DNA of 64,000 bases from Fennellomyces sp. T-0311 (lineage: Eukaryota; Mucoromycota; Mucoromycetes; Mucorales; Lichtheimiaceae): positions 310,001-374,000 of the forward strand of contig JALLLT010000002.1 in assembly GCA_025266875.1 (NCBI GenBank). Reading direction: 5' to 3'. Positions 46,263 through 57,529 of the stretch are shown here, in pieces. The notes beneath the pieces were generated by a model. The model was not told the DNA's origin and did no database searches. It worked only from the letters and a program-made list of their open reading frames with translations. Each line of letters begins with the position of its first letter. The first letter of the stretch is position 1. Both the position numbers and the translations under genes were made by a program.

Positions 46263-47841
46263 ATGGGAAATAAAGCCAGCTCATTTTTCGTTCGTAAGGA
46301 TCCCGAAGGATCAAAGAACAAGCTTATCGATAGACAACTCAAGCTGGATGAAAAACGAATGAAGGCTGAAGCCAAAATTCTACTGCTGGGTATACATAAG
46401 CTATTAAAATTGTGGGGTCGCCGACCAGGCCGCCCAATCTTCCTACATATGCTAATATGCTCCCTTTCAAAACGTCCTTCTAGGTGCCGGAGAATCGGGA
46501 AAGTCGACAGTCTCGCGCCAGATGCGATTAATTCATACATGCGGTTTCGATGCCGACGAAAAAGAGTCGTTCCGCGCTACTGTATACAGCAATATCATTG
46601 AAGCAATGCAAACCTTGCTCGATGCTCTCGAAAGCTTCAATATGGAACTCGAGAACAAATCATTAACAGTAATTTACCTGCGCAATGAAGTACAACCCCA
46701 ATAATTATTGACAAAGCCTGGAACTGGCACTTTAGGCTCACATCACACTAATTCAATCGGCGATACCTGATCTAACTCCAGGCCAGCCTTTTCCTTCCGA
46801 ATATCTTGATCCACTGAAAGCACTCTGGAGCGACGGCAGCATTCAGAAAGCATGTCAATTGGGAAATCAATTTGCATTGCACGATAATATCAACTAGTAC
46901 GTTTCGGTACATTTATCTACTGGATCTCCGCATTTTCTCATTTGAGGTGCAACGTATAATTCTAGTTTTTACGAGCGGCTAGACACGTTCTGGGCCACAG
47001 GATATATACCAAGCGAGCACGATATCGTCCGGTGTCGTATAAAAACGATTGGCATTGTGGAGACAACAGTTAGTACGGGATCATTGACATACCGAATTGT
47101 GGATGTCGGAGGCCAGAGAAGTGAACGGAGAAAATGGTAACCGACGCTGTGACACAGTGAATATATATATGGCATTCATTGTCCATGCTAATGGTAGACA
47201 TATGTGTTAGGATACATTGCTTCGAGGACGTTACCGCAATAATCTTCGTCGTTGCCATAAGTGGATATGACAAATGCTTAATTGAGGACTGGAACTCAGT
47301 AAGTTGGCTTGTGTTGATCCAACCATAATGACTCGCTCTTAACTTGTACAATTTTTGTGGCTATTCGCGTTGGTCAGAATCAGGTATGGTAACAAAAGGA
47401 AAAAGTGTGAGAATATTTCTTTTTTTACTAACGATCGGGGCGATATAAATAGATGATTGACGCGATGATGCTCTTCGAAAACATCAGTAATTCTCATTGG
47501 TTCCAGAAGACTTCAATGATCTTACTTTTAAACAAAATGGACATTTTCCGCCAAAAAATCAAATACTCGCCTATATCAAATTATTTTGATGACTACAAAG
47601 GTAATACTTATTTGTGGGTATGAGATATACGCAGTGAATCGCTGATGCAACTACAGGTGGTGATGACTGTGATCGAGCAGTGACATACTTCAAAGGCCGA
47701 TTTGAATGGCTATCTGCAAACCCACGGAAGCATATCTACACACATTGTACGAATGCAACAGATCGCACCATTCTGCAACGGGTCATGTCAGCAGTGCTGG
47801 ATATCATTATGACCGAAAATGTAAATAACCTCATGCTTTAA
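46263..47841 (+). CDS. Divergent second G-protein alpha subunit
   Basis: Eight exons give 356 aa: 46263-46389, 46484-46668, 46736-46896, 46966-47136, 47211-47298, 47378-47383, 47453-47600, 47657-47841. P-loop GAGESGKS is at about 43-50, the switch-I arginine is R182 (RCRIKTIGIVET), switch II is [12 protein letters not shown], and the base-binding motifs are NKMD and TNATD (TCAT changed to TNAT). The N-terminus MGNKASSFF keeps Gly2 for myristoylation but has no neighbouring Cys. The C-terminus ends ENVNNLML instead of a GGLL/CGLL-type tail, which alters the receptor-contact end. Exon 6 is only 6 nt (AATCAG) and restores the NQ that aligns with NR of the canonical copy. All motifs and splice sites are intact, so it looks functional but specialised. 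Confidence 0.88.
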
Positions 47842-48494
47842 GCACACGTGCTTCGTTACTTCACTCCTTTCACAGTATTTAGATAACACTTTAAGTAATC
47901 GTACATATGTATTTTACACTACTTTATAATTCATAACACATTAGGCCGCTACCACTCTTATATATGCATTAGAAATACAGAACCCATATATATATTCGAC
48001 GATAAGAAGTAGACCTGTGCTCCTTATCATACCCTAATGCTTGTTCGGTTAGCAACATGCATGATATTATCAGTAGCAAATTAGAAAATCTATCACTAAA
48101 CTACACAGGCACTTTTACTGGTCCTGATGACTAATAAGCTTCTACTCGAGTTATTCTGCCGCTGCATAAACTGGATAAGTCGGTGTTTTATGTTTGTCAA
48201 ACCCAAATGAGATGTGGCACAGGCCATGGCCTCCAGGAATCGGTCTTTTGGTATGGCTTTCATGCACACGAAGCATACGATAAAACCATATTTCTTTATC
48301 TTTAAATCGTTAGAAATTCTGTCCTAACCATTCAATAGCTGGATAATGCCATCTGGTTCCCCAGTTTCCGAAGAAAGCTACATCCATTCAAATTCTGAGC
48401 CAGGTTTGCGGAGAGAGATAGCGAACACTTGGCGAAATACCCGCTCGCAAATTTTTACAGTTTAACGCACTGTGTACATTATTTAAATGGAGAC
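47842..48494. other. Intergenic 3' of the second G-alpha gene
   Basis: AT-rich; nothing recognised. Confidence 0.4.
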
Positions 48495-48499
48495 TAAAC

Positions 48500-49470
48500 T
48501 AAATCTAAGCTCATTACTCTGCAGTCGCTCGACACAGTAAAGGGTACATGCCGTGTCACTTGTAAGATATAATATTGCTGCTGTTCATATGTGGAGCATT
48601 GAACGCCAACAAAGGCGAGGACAAACGAAAGGAATGTGTACCTTGAGCGAAGTGTGAGGAGCAAAGAACATGGTAAGTCGAAGACCTTGAATTTATTGTG
48701 GAGCGTGTGTCTTGCAGATAGGTGGTCTGATGCTAATTTGCTTCTTCCCAACCACCTAGAGTTTCCTGACGCGCTATGTCTTGACAGGCCAAACACTAGA
48801 GCTTGATTTACGCCTCAGCTATTTGAACCTGTGCTGCACATCATTGTTCGTTTATCTGAGTCAACGATTTCAAGTTAGGATCATATTCAAAAATGATAAT
48901 GAAGAGAGTGTTAAAGCCAAAATACTTGCTTAGGCCGAAATGGGGGCTGATGGTAAACAAGCAGTGGTCGACAACAAGAATTTTTGGGAAATCAAGGCAG
49001 GACACATGATGAAATATGCACGATTGTCCCAAGATTTATTGCTACTTGCTGTATCTGTGAAACAGGGATTGATAATGACCAGCTAAAGAAACAGACATGG
49101 TGGAAGCAATTGGCAAGAGTGGAATGTGGGTCACCGAAGTTAGTTGGCTAATTGCCTATTCAATGCCAGGTTAAATAGTAATCTTCTATGCTGTATCATC
49201 GGTTGATAATGCGTTGTACACAAGGGCTGAAACCAAAAGGAACTATATTGCAGAGTTCCACAAACGACGTGTAGGCTTCCTTTGTTGGTACCGCTCATGG
49301 ACAATAGTTTACTGGTATGTTTATTGACAGAGATCGGTTGGAAATTTATTGTACATATCAGCGAGCAAAATGGGCAGCCTTTGCTACCTACGTATTCTGA
49401 GTGTCCTATTTTAGAACTACAAGCAAGAGAAGTAATTGATGGCCTTCCCATATGGAGTTTGCTTTGAGCA
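48500..49470 (+). pseudogene. Probable relic of a multi-exon gene, family not recognised
   Basis: On the plus strand an acceptor-like CCACCTAG at 48760 is followed by an open stretch SFLTRYVLTGQTLELDLRLS, then FVYLSQRFQVRIIFKNDNEE. A TAG stop interrupts it near 48931, and the same frame goes on AEMGADGKQAVVDNKNFWEI to AGHMMKYARLSQDLLLLAVS. A further open piece lies at 49282-49467. The combination of coding-like peptide with an in-frame stop suggests a dead gene. I cannot name the family, and an undetected intron removing the stop is possible. Confidence 0.4.
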
Positions 49471-49832
49471 ATGTGTCACTCTAAAACAGCTCGTGCAGTT
49501 GCTTATCAACTTCACGGATTTTCACCATCCTAGTAACAAACTTTAAGCAGTAGCACGGATTGTATGTTTCTTTTAAGATAAATTCTCACCGTCTTCTCCT
49601 TGCTAATAAAAGCCCAATTTCCATTTGAGTTGTACATGTTACACGATCTCGACAAATCGATGATCGTTACATTGAAAACTGACACTTGTCATACATACTA
49701 AACTTGCAGTGTCTCTAACACATCGAACTTTCTTGAAATGCGGCTATTAATAGTACTTTATTCTTATTATTCTACGCAAACAGAACAAGTGGGCATCGTG
49801 AGAAGGATCAAAATCAAAATACTACAAACAAT
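49471..49832. other. Intergenic, 3' of the first esterase
   Basis: No feature recognised. Confidence 0.35.
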
Positions 49833-51170
49833 CTAATAATCTAGTGCTACTGGGACGGGACCAAAAGCCAACAAGCCCATTCCATCTGTGGTCTCCATAT
49901 TACATATCGGGTCCATCCCGTATCCATAATATAAAAATACATCCTTCGTGTCCAATTTCCGTGCATCGTCGGTCAAGAAAAGCCGCACACTTTTACCGTC
50001 TTCTTGGATCTTTGAATTGTATATCACTGGCAATAGAGTACCATCAGAGGCATGCAAGCTAAATCCATAAACGCCGTCATCGTACAGTTTCCATTTGTTG
50101 ATGTACTCGAACTTTATCAGCAAAGTAGACTGTATAGCAGCTCTCGAAGTGGTATCGGTAAGACTTTTGCTCTCGAAAGTGACGCTTGAAAACGTTGGAG
50201 TGCTCATTCCGGCTTTGTTGTTCAATGAATTTGCTGCTACAACGGCTAACCGTTCTCCAACAACTGATAGACCATGAGCTGACAAATGAATGCGGTCATC
50301 CATTTCACAGTCAATACTGGAGACGGCTCCAACACGCTTGGTATCCCAGCCATCGTTAATCAGTAATCGCTGTTGTTCTCGGACAGTGTTCCAACCTTCG
50401 TCATTGCTCTTCATATTTACGGAACGCGCGATCTGAACATAAGCAAACGCCATTTGATCGTTTTTGAGTTTGGACCGCGTATTTTGAATAAGTGACTTGA
50501 GATTAGCACCGTGCTTGGCGGAAAGAGTAAGGTCATCGGCGTCAGATTCTCCTTGGTACCATAATATTCCAGTAATCTGGTTCTCAACTTTATCTATTCG
50601 TCCTAGCATGGCACCGTACAATGTTCTGTTGTATGGGTCCTCGGTTGTCTCGAGTAGCGCTGGATTCCATTGATCCATAGTTGTGCCGCCATGTGTAGAT
50701 GCTATTAAGCCGACAGGAACTTGTACTTGTTTGCGGTATGCTTTGGCAAACGCCATTCCAGGGGAAATTCCTCGATATTGATAATAGTTTTTCGTACTAA
50801 CGGAAGGATCTGGAAGTTCGTGGTCGATTTGTCGTACCGATTGGTCTAGTCTGTGAGTTGGTTCGCGGGCAACGCTCCATGTTTCGTTGGATTGAAACAT
50901 GTGCACCATTTTGTCGAAGTGTTCCGGAAAGGTGGTAGGAGGGTCAGTCCATGGGTCTTTGTAAAATGCATTTCCACGCATATTGCTTTGACCAGCCATC
51001 ACCCAAACATCTCCAACAAGTACATTGCTCGCATCGTCAATATCATATGGTCCTCCAACTTCAAGTGCGCGGACATGGCCATTAGCTTGCTTTACAAGAG
51101 CCTTGTTGGTGGAGAAATCTCGCTGTAGCACCTGATAGCTGTTTACACGACTATACACATGTTGCTCCAT
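49833..51170 (-). CDS. SASA-type carbohydrate esterase, unanchored paralogue (445 aa)
   Basis: Single exon from ATG 51170 (MEQHVYSRVNSYQVL) to 49833. It is an SGNH/SASA-domain protein like sialate O-acetylesterases: the nucleophile block is GDVWVMAGQSNMRG (Ser about 62), then LIASTHGGTTMDQWNP, ILWYQGESDADD, and the Asp/His block DDRIHLSAHGLSVVG. The C-terminal part (EYINKWKLYDDGVYGFSLHA onward) is a beta-rich domain. Such enzymes remove acetyl groups from sugars. The paralogue at 53.4 kb is colinear over the whole domain but has about 44 more residues at the N-terminus, including a membrane anchor. Here an in-frame stop lies about 45 bp above the ATG and no anchor or signal peptide is seen, so the product may be cytosolic. 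Confidence 0.85.
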   Translation of the reverse strand: MEQHVYSRVNSYQVLQRDFSTNKALVKQANGHVRALEVGGPYDIDDASNVLVGDVWVMAGQSNMRGNAFYKDPWTDPPTTFPEHFDKMVHMFQSNETWSVAREPTHRLDQSVRQIDHELPDPSVSTKNYYQYRGISPGMAFAKAYRKQVQVPVGLIASTHGGTTMDQWNPALLETTEDPYNRTLYGAMLGRIDKVENQITGILWYQGESDADDLTLSAKHGANLKSLIQNTRSKLKNDQMAFAYVQIARSVNMKSNDEGWNTVREQQRLLINDGWDTKRVGAVSSIDCEMDDRIHLSAHGLSVVGERLAVVAANSLNNKAGMSTPTFSSVTFESKSLTDTTSRAAIQSTLLIKFEYINKWKLYDDGVYGFSLHASDGTLLPVIYNSKIQEDGKSVRLFLTDDARKLDTKDVFLYYGYGMDPICNMETTDGMGLLAFGPVPVALDY

Positions 51171-53450
51171 CCTCAAGTCTTCAGTTTTAATAATACGAAT
51201 ATAAATAGAAGAAAAAGAAGCGGTTATACAAAATTATTTTCTTATTTCACTTTGCATAAAGGGGTAGCGGACTCCAGGGAGTGCCTCTCCGTTAAATCGT
51301 GATTTATGTCTATCCTAAGCAGCTGCCAAATCATTTCTACAAATTAGGGAACAAACCAAATCGCCATGAGTAGAAAATATAATATATCATGTTGTTTCAT
51401 TGTAATATATAACTGCATACATAAGCAAAGAAAAGATGTGCATAGTTTGTAGATTGGAAAATGAATTCAATATGCTAGGGAAATACAATCACTCACAATC
51501 TAGAGTGCTCACTATAATGAAAAGTTGGTAAGTTTTCACAGAGCTATTCTTACTCTATAAAATATGCCACTACTTTATTGGCCACACCTAATCATCTTAT
51601 ACGTTATACAGTCATAGGGATCTTCCTTATCTACATTATTGTTGTAGTAATCAATTTTCAAGGAGAAAGTAATGAAAACACTCCCCTTACTTATCGCTGA
51701 TTTCTAGTCTACATTGAGTATCAAAAGCGTGTATTTACTTTGTAACTGTTAAAAACTCTTCTATGTGAGCTATCCGAGGCCAAGTTAACGTGTCTTGTGC
51801 ACACAGTGACGAATGGCCCTCATTTAAACACGAGAATGAACTGTAGACAACAAAAGTAAGCTTTTTGTCTCACAGTGCAATGTTGTCCTTCGCATTATAT
51901 ACACTTAACATGTGCTAACTGTGCCCATAATTACCTCGTTGTTAATAACGGACAGGTTCCACTAGCTACTTTTTTTTTAAAAAAAAAAAGTTCAACGACA
52001 CATCGGTGTCGCTGTAATCTTATTATTGTATAGACGATGTCGAGCGTCACACAGCTTTATATTACGTTAGGGACAGGGGTGTTAACTTGGCGCATACACT
52101 GGCGTACCGTGCAGAGTGACGGTGATAGGCAACAGTAAAGTTTAATTATTTCCGCGCTTTGCTTTCCTAGACCCATAGGGGTGATCACTACTATTCTTAG
52201 CAGCGGAGAATAGTTGTTCAGAAGAAGAGTCCTTCAATGCGTACAATTTCTTCGCCCATGCTTAAACATAGAAATCGACCAATTATGTTAGGATTCGATT
52301 AGAATCCTTTTATATCCATTATCCGTGTCAATTATCTAGGAGAATCTATAATACTCTGCTCATCAATTCCGCTGTACGAAAACGAAACTTAATATACAAG
52401 CACTTTATCCAGCAACTCCTTACCGAACAAGTCTGCCCAGTGCACTCTTTTAATTCTTGTAAGTACGTTGTAGCCAACATCAACATTATTTTATGATATG
52501 CACCCTCTTGGTGATATATAATATATCCGTTGTGCTGCTCAGGCTCAATGAATCGACTTTTTAATTTCGGAACACAAAAAATCGCTTCCATGTGTAACCC
52601 ATTTTTAGGCGCTGACTGAGCTTATTTCTCCTCTACTAGCTAACGATATCAGTATATACATACATAGTTCCTAGTTACATATTTTTGGATCAACAAATAG
52701 CTATAATCTCTATTTGTTCTCCAGGTTAGGAGCAAATATAGAAGGACCAGAACACTGATAATTCCATTGTTCTAGAAGTACTTGGTACTACTGTATACTT
52801 CCTATCGATAATGCCATTTTCTTTAAAACTTATAGATGCGCTGACTTTGCCTTGGGACATTGTTTCTGGAACGGCCTAATATATATGTTATTTCATCTCT
52901 GATTCATTATTCTTGACAGGAAGCACAATTAGTTTTGTTCAAGCATGTGGTGAAGCAACCGCAGATAATAATAATAGAAGATATTTCCTACCGGATAACA
53001 CATATCGGTTCAACATCATCACGAAGTGTACTTACATAGTAGCTTGTCTACACGGATTAAGAATTACACCGTATGCACGAATGGGATAAACTCAACAGGA
53101 CATGGAATTGACTCCAATATAGCAATGCGGTCATTACACTGCATGGCGGACGTCAAAGACATCCTCAGATCCGCATGACCAGAACAAAGGAAAGGTCCTA
53201 GACGCCCTCTATTCATTCAGGCAATTCTGAAGACGAAACACTATCTAAACTGCCATCGCTGATTCAATACGCAAAAAGATATAAAAGCATAGAGCGTTGC
53301 ATTCAATAAAGCATATCCGAAACTTCAGAGATACTTTTATAAGTCTCTTTTCATTCTTTGTACTGTTGATTCACTTCAAAGCATATAGGTATATATTGAA
53401 TGTCATTAATAGTATACTTGGGATTGTAGGTACATAAAGATGCATATTCT
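51171..53450. other. Intergenic between the two esterase paralogues
   Basis: AT-rich, 2.3 kb. A T/A homopolymer palindrome lies near 51970-51990. No gene recognised; a minus-strand ORF at 52591-52346 has no motif. Confidence 0.45.
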
Positions 53451-54920
53451 TTAAAAGTTTAATGGTACAGGAACCGGTCCAAAGGCAAGCAAACCCATTC
53501 CATTCATAGCTTCCATGTTACATCTGGGATTCATACCGTAGCCATAGTAGAGAAAAACATTGTTCGGATTCAACTGCATTGCACTGTCGCTTAGGAATAG
53601 CCTCACAGTCTTCATGTCTTCTTGAATCGCTGACTTGTATATTACGGGCAATATTGCGCCGTTCGCGTCATGTAAGCTGAAACCGGAAATGCCGCCTTCA
53701 GGTGATTTCCATTCGTCAACATGCTTGAACTGTAATAACAAAGTCGCTTGCAGGGCAGCAACCGAAGTGCTGTTGGCAAATTTCCATTTTTCAAAGGTAA
53801 CAGTGTCTAAATCAGGACTGCTGGATCCGCCCGTATTTTCAAGCGTTTTTACCGCTGCGATCGCCAATCGTTTTCCAATTACTGCTTGGCCGTTGGCTGA
53901 TAAATGGACAGGATCATCCAATTCACAGTCGATACTGGAAACAAGCCCAATACGCTCGGTACTCCAGTCGTCATTGATAAGCGACCGCTGTCCTTCTCGA
54001 ATCGTATTCCAATTGTTGTTATTGTTTACCATGTTTGACGAACGTGCAATCTGGACGTATACGAACGGAAGGCGATCATTTTTGAGCTGTCTGCGGGTTG
54101 TTTGAATAAATGACTTGAGTCGGGCGCTGTGCTGGGTTGCAAGAGTAGAATTCTCGGCGTCTGATTCTCCTTGGTACCATAGAATCCCCGCCACTTGATT
54201 CTCAATCTTCTCAATTCGTCCCAACATGGCTCCATAAAGCGTGTTGTTGAATGGGTTTTCGGTCGTTTCAAGCAGCTCCGGATTCCATTGCTCCATAGTT
54301 GTACCTCCATGGCTCGATGCCACCAAGCCTACTGGAACATTCAATTGCTCGCGGTAAGCTTTACCAAAGGCAGTTCCCGAGGATACACCTCGGTATAGAT
54401 GATAATCCTTGAGGTAAACGGAGGGATCAGAAATACTGTAGCTAACTTGGCGGGGTGATTGGTCGATTCGATGTGTTGGTTCGCGAGCCAGGCCCCAGTC
54501 CTCGTTGGATTGAAACAAATGCACCATTTCATCGACATAGTCTGGATATGTTTTCGGCGGGTCCGTCCATGGGTTGGTATAGAAACCACTTCCACGCATA
54601 TTGCTCTGGCCACTCATGACCCAAACGTCTCCCACAAGGACATTGGTTGCGTTGTCAATAGTGTAAGGTCCTCCAACTTGGAACGAAATAACCTCGCCGT
54701 TAGATTGTCTGACCAACGCCGTGTTCGTAGTAAAATCTCGCTGTAGTACTTGATAACTGGTGACTTGGGAGTAGATATGTTGGGAACTCATTGCACGGTG
54801 TATAAGGATTGGAATTAGAATTGGAATGAGCAATAATATAAAGCAGATAAAGGAGAGGATAGAAATTGCGGTTGGCGATAGTCTTGATCGTAATCTTTTT
54901 TGCCACAAAGGCTGTTTCAT
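53451..54920 (-). CDS. SASA-type carbohydrate esterase with N-terminal membrane anchor (489 aa)
   Basis: Single exon from ATG 54920. Residues 1-14 are basic (KRLRSRLS) and about 18-41 form one hydrophobic helix (ISILSFICFILLLIPILI), so this is a type II membrane protein or a secreted enzyme with an uncleaved anchor. The catalytic domain repeats the pattern of its neighbour: DVWVMSGQSNMRG (Ser about 106), LVASSHGGTTMEQWNPELLE, ILWYQGESDAEN and DDPVHLSANGQAVIG. Several Asn-X-Ser/Thr sites fit passage through the secretory route. Probable action: deacetylation of glycans at the surface or in the Golgi (family knowledge plus inference). Same strand as the paralogue, 2.3 kb apart, so a local duplication. 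Confidence 0.88.
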   Translation of the reverse strand: MKQPLWQKRLRSRLSPTAISILSFICFILLLIPILIPILIHRAMSSQHIYSQVTSYQVLQRDFTTNTALVRQSNGEVISFQVGGPYTIDNATNVLVGDVWVMSGQSNMRGSGFYTNPWTDPPKTYPDYVDEMVHLFQSNEDWGLAREPTHRIDQSPRQVSYSISDPSVYLKDYHLYRGVSSGTAFGKAYREQLNVPVGLVASSHGGTTMEQWNPELLETTENPFNNTLYGAMLGRIEKIENQVAGILWYQGESDAENSTLATQHSARLKSFIQTTRRQLKNDRLPFVYVQIARSSNMVNNNNNWNTIREGQRSLINDDWSTERIGLVSSIDCELDDPVHLSANGQAVIGKRLAIAAVKTLENTGGSSSPDLDTVTFEKWKFANSTSVAALQATLLLQFKHVDEWKSPEGGISGFSLHDANGAILPVIYKSAIQEDMKTVRLFLSDSAMQLNPNNVFLYYGYGMNPRCNMEAMNGMGLLAFGPVPVPLNF

Positions 54921-57505
54921 CCTTGTAACAGAAGTGGCTCAAAAGTTTGTTGTACAGATCATTTATAAGCCGATGCTAAAATAAAGTCATGGCAAAACAT
55001 GGAAAACCACGTGCTTGTTAAAAAAAAAAGGAAACGTGTATAGGCTTTGAAAAACGGCTGTGCTTAGTGCGTGACAGCATAGAGGTGTTGTACAAGCAAG
55101 CACATAAAGCATAGCGTGCTTCTTACACTAATCAACAGCGGTTAGTTTTTACTCGTGCAATTGACACCGATCGCATTAGATTCACTACCTTTCAATTGAG
55201 AGGTGACCGCCATCAGAAATGCTTGTCCTGAAAGAGTGTGCAGAACTGTTCTTTAGGAAATTCCCGCGCTTACACAGCTCAGCAGGTCGGAGTGGCGTAT
55301 TTACAGTGTCCCAGCATTTATGGTTTCACAGCAAGGTAACCGTATCACCACGATGGTAAAACGCACTCATACAGTAATATGATGTTCTTATTCTTCCTGT
55401 TCAACGCAAGCTACTTAAAGTTAGACGCATCAATGAAAGTTTCCAAGAGATGAATATGTGCTATGTAGGTTTAAAAATATGTTGTACTTGGACTCACGCG
55501 TCTAACGATGTAATGGAAAGTAAAAAGAATTCATGAGAAGTAGGAAAATGGGCTTATCTGTACATAGTGACTAATTGGTTGGCAGATTTAAAGTAAAACA
55601 TTGTGTTACCACATCGCGAGATATGGTACGGGATAATTAGTCATTCTACCATATATATATGATTTGCTCTCATTTGGATACTGGTGGCATCACCTACCCT
55701 GGTAAGCCAGTGGGGCGGTATACTACTGAGTTAAATCGCAATATTCGGTACAGCGATTCACTACAGTAAGAATCAGACGGATTGATACGTTGCATTGGTC
55801 GCTTAGTATTTTGACAGTACGAAGTACTCACCTATTATAAGCAAGTGCTAATAATGCGAGCCTCTGCTTTCATTCATTGTAAACAAACACTTTCCAAACG
55901 CATTAAACCATGGCATAGTGATTATGAGAAAGTAGATGCACTGTATAACTCTGTTGCGATGTTCAACAATAGGTAGGGACAGGTAAGTGACAAGGCTCAA
56001 CTAATGACTGATTTATTTCGTATGTTGAATTTTCACCTTAAATAATAAAAGCTCATTCTCGAGGGGTTGGACCATTGACATGGCTGTAAGGCACATGAAC
56101 CGCTGTGGTAACCAGGGTTATGTGGGTTTCACTAGGATATGCAAGGTTACGATGAAGGACGCATGTCAAGAACAGGGAGCTTTGTAAAATTAAGGGTTTA
56201 ATTTCCAAGTAAAAACTTTAGTATTCACTTTTTGCTCTTTGATTAACGGAAGCTATTAGTAAAACGAATCGCTCTTTGCGGAGTGATTGAGAATCTACTA
56301 TAAGGAATCGTTGGTAATTCCATGATATATTATACTTTATAGAGGTAGAAATAACCGTCTGGAAAATAGACTATGGACACAATCGAAGTTTTTACTCTAG
56401 GTAGACATTGTAATAGTTTCACCGAGTAATGTCATTATATTATCGCGATAAATAGTGAGCGAAGCGCTCTAGTGAATCTGTAGTGCCCCAGCTTAGAGAA
56501 GAAGGGCGGATTTGGTTTCCATTTTAATCTCTTTACAGAAAGCATTCCTTTCTCAGCAGGTTCTTCTCGAACACAAACGAATAATTCCGCTTCAAAGTGC
56601 TACTTTAGCGGCGAAATAAATTGTATGTAAACTCAGTGCTGTCATTCACCACAAGGGATATTTATTAAAAAAGAAAGCTCCCTCTTTTATAGCAATAAAC
56701 TTCTAAAGGTATAGTTTTCAGTAATTTAACTGTTCCACAGAGATGAAAGTTCCTAATGTCTCACGTGTATAACTCAAGTCTCCGCCACTCTGAACGTACA
56801 TGCCCGTGGAATTCCAGGAAAAATATAAGGCTACATATGCAGAGTTTGTACTACAAGCACAGGGTGAGATAGAGGCTTTTATTGACCACGTTTTTTGAAC
56901 GCGCACTGATCACAACTTTCTGCTCTCGCAAGATCCATTAAATGAAGAAGAAATGAAAAACATGCTAGGCAGGGAAAGAAGAAGGATATAGGGAATGATT
57001 TAAAGCTAACAGCCGGAGAAGGGGGGAAAGGATGGTGAAGGAAATACAAAATAAAAATTAGAGGGAAGTGGATCAGTTACAGTATAATTACTAGGAAGGA
57101 AGTGGAAACGGTATAATAAATATATTTTTTTCTAGGAAAAAAGAGGCGACGTGGACAGGGTTGACACTGGCGTCGGTGGCTCCATCCATTCAAGGAGCGC
57201 TTGACCATGTTGGGCCACCTACTACAAGTATAGCGAATCTCCGCTTTTTCCTCGATCTGACCATACTATCCACTCGACTTTAATATCTATTTTACCTCGG
57301 ATTTTCGCGTTCCATCCGTCTAGGAAATAAACGGAAGACCACTGTAAATTGAGGCTTTGATACTTCTTTATCGGTAGTGCGTATCTGTTTACTCTTGACA
57401 ATATGTCCACACTGGAAAATTGACCTAAAGCTAAAGCGAAGTACGCATACTAGGTAATCACATACTATAGAAACATATATACCCTATCGAGGCTGGGTAA
57501 CAAGG

Positions 57506-57529
57506 CATATATCAAGTACTTGATATATG
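57506..57529. repeat. Perfect 24-bp palindrome
   Basis: CATATATCAAGT followed directly by its complement ACTTGATATATG, without spacer. Could be a protein-binding site or chance in AT-rich DNA. Confidence 0.5.

Noticed and set aside
51968..51992. Long T-run followed by A-run
   Set aside because: Simple homopolymer palindrome; not distinctive enough for a regulatory call.
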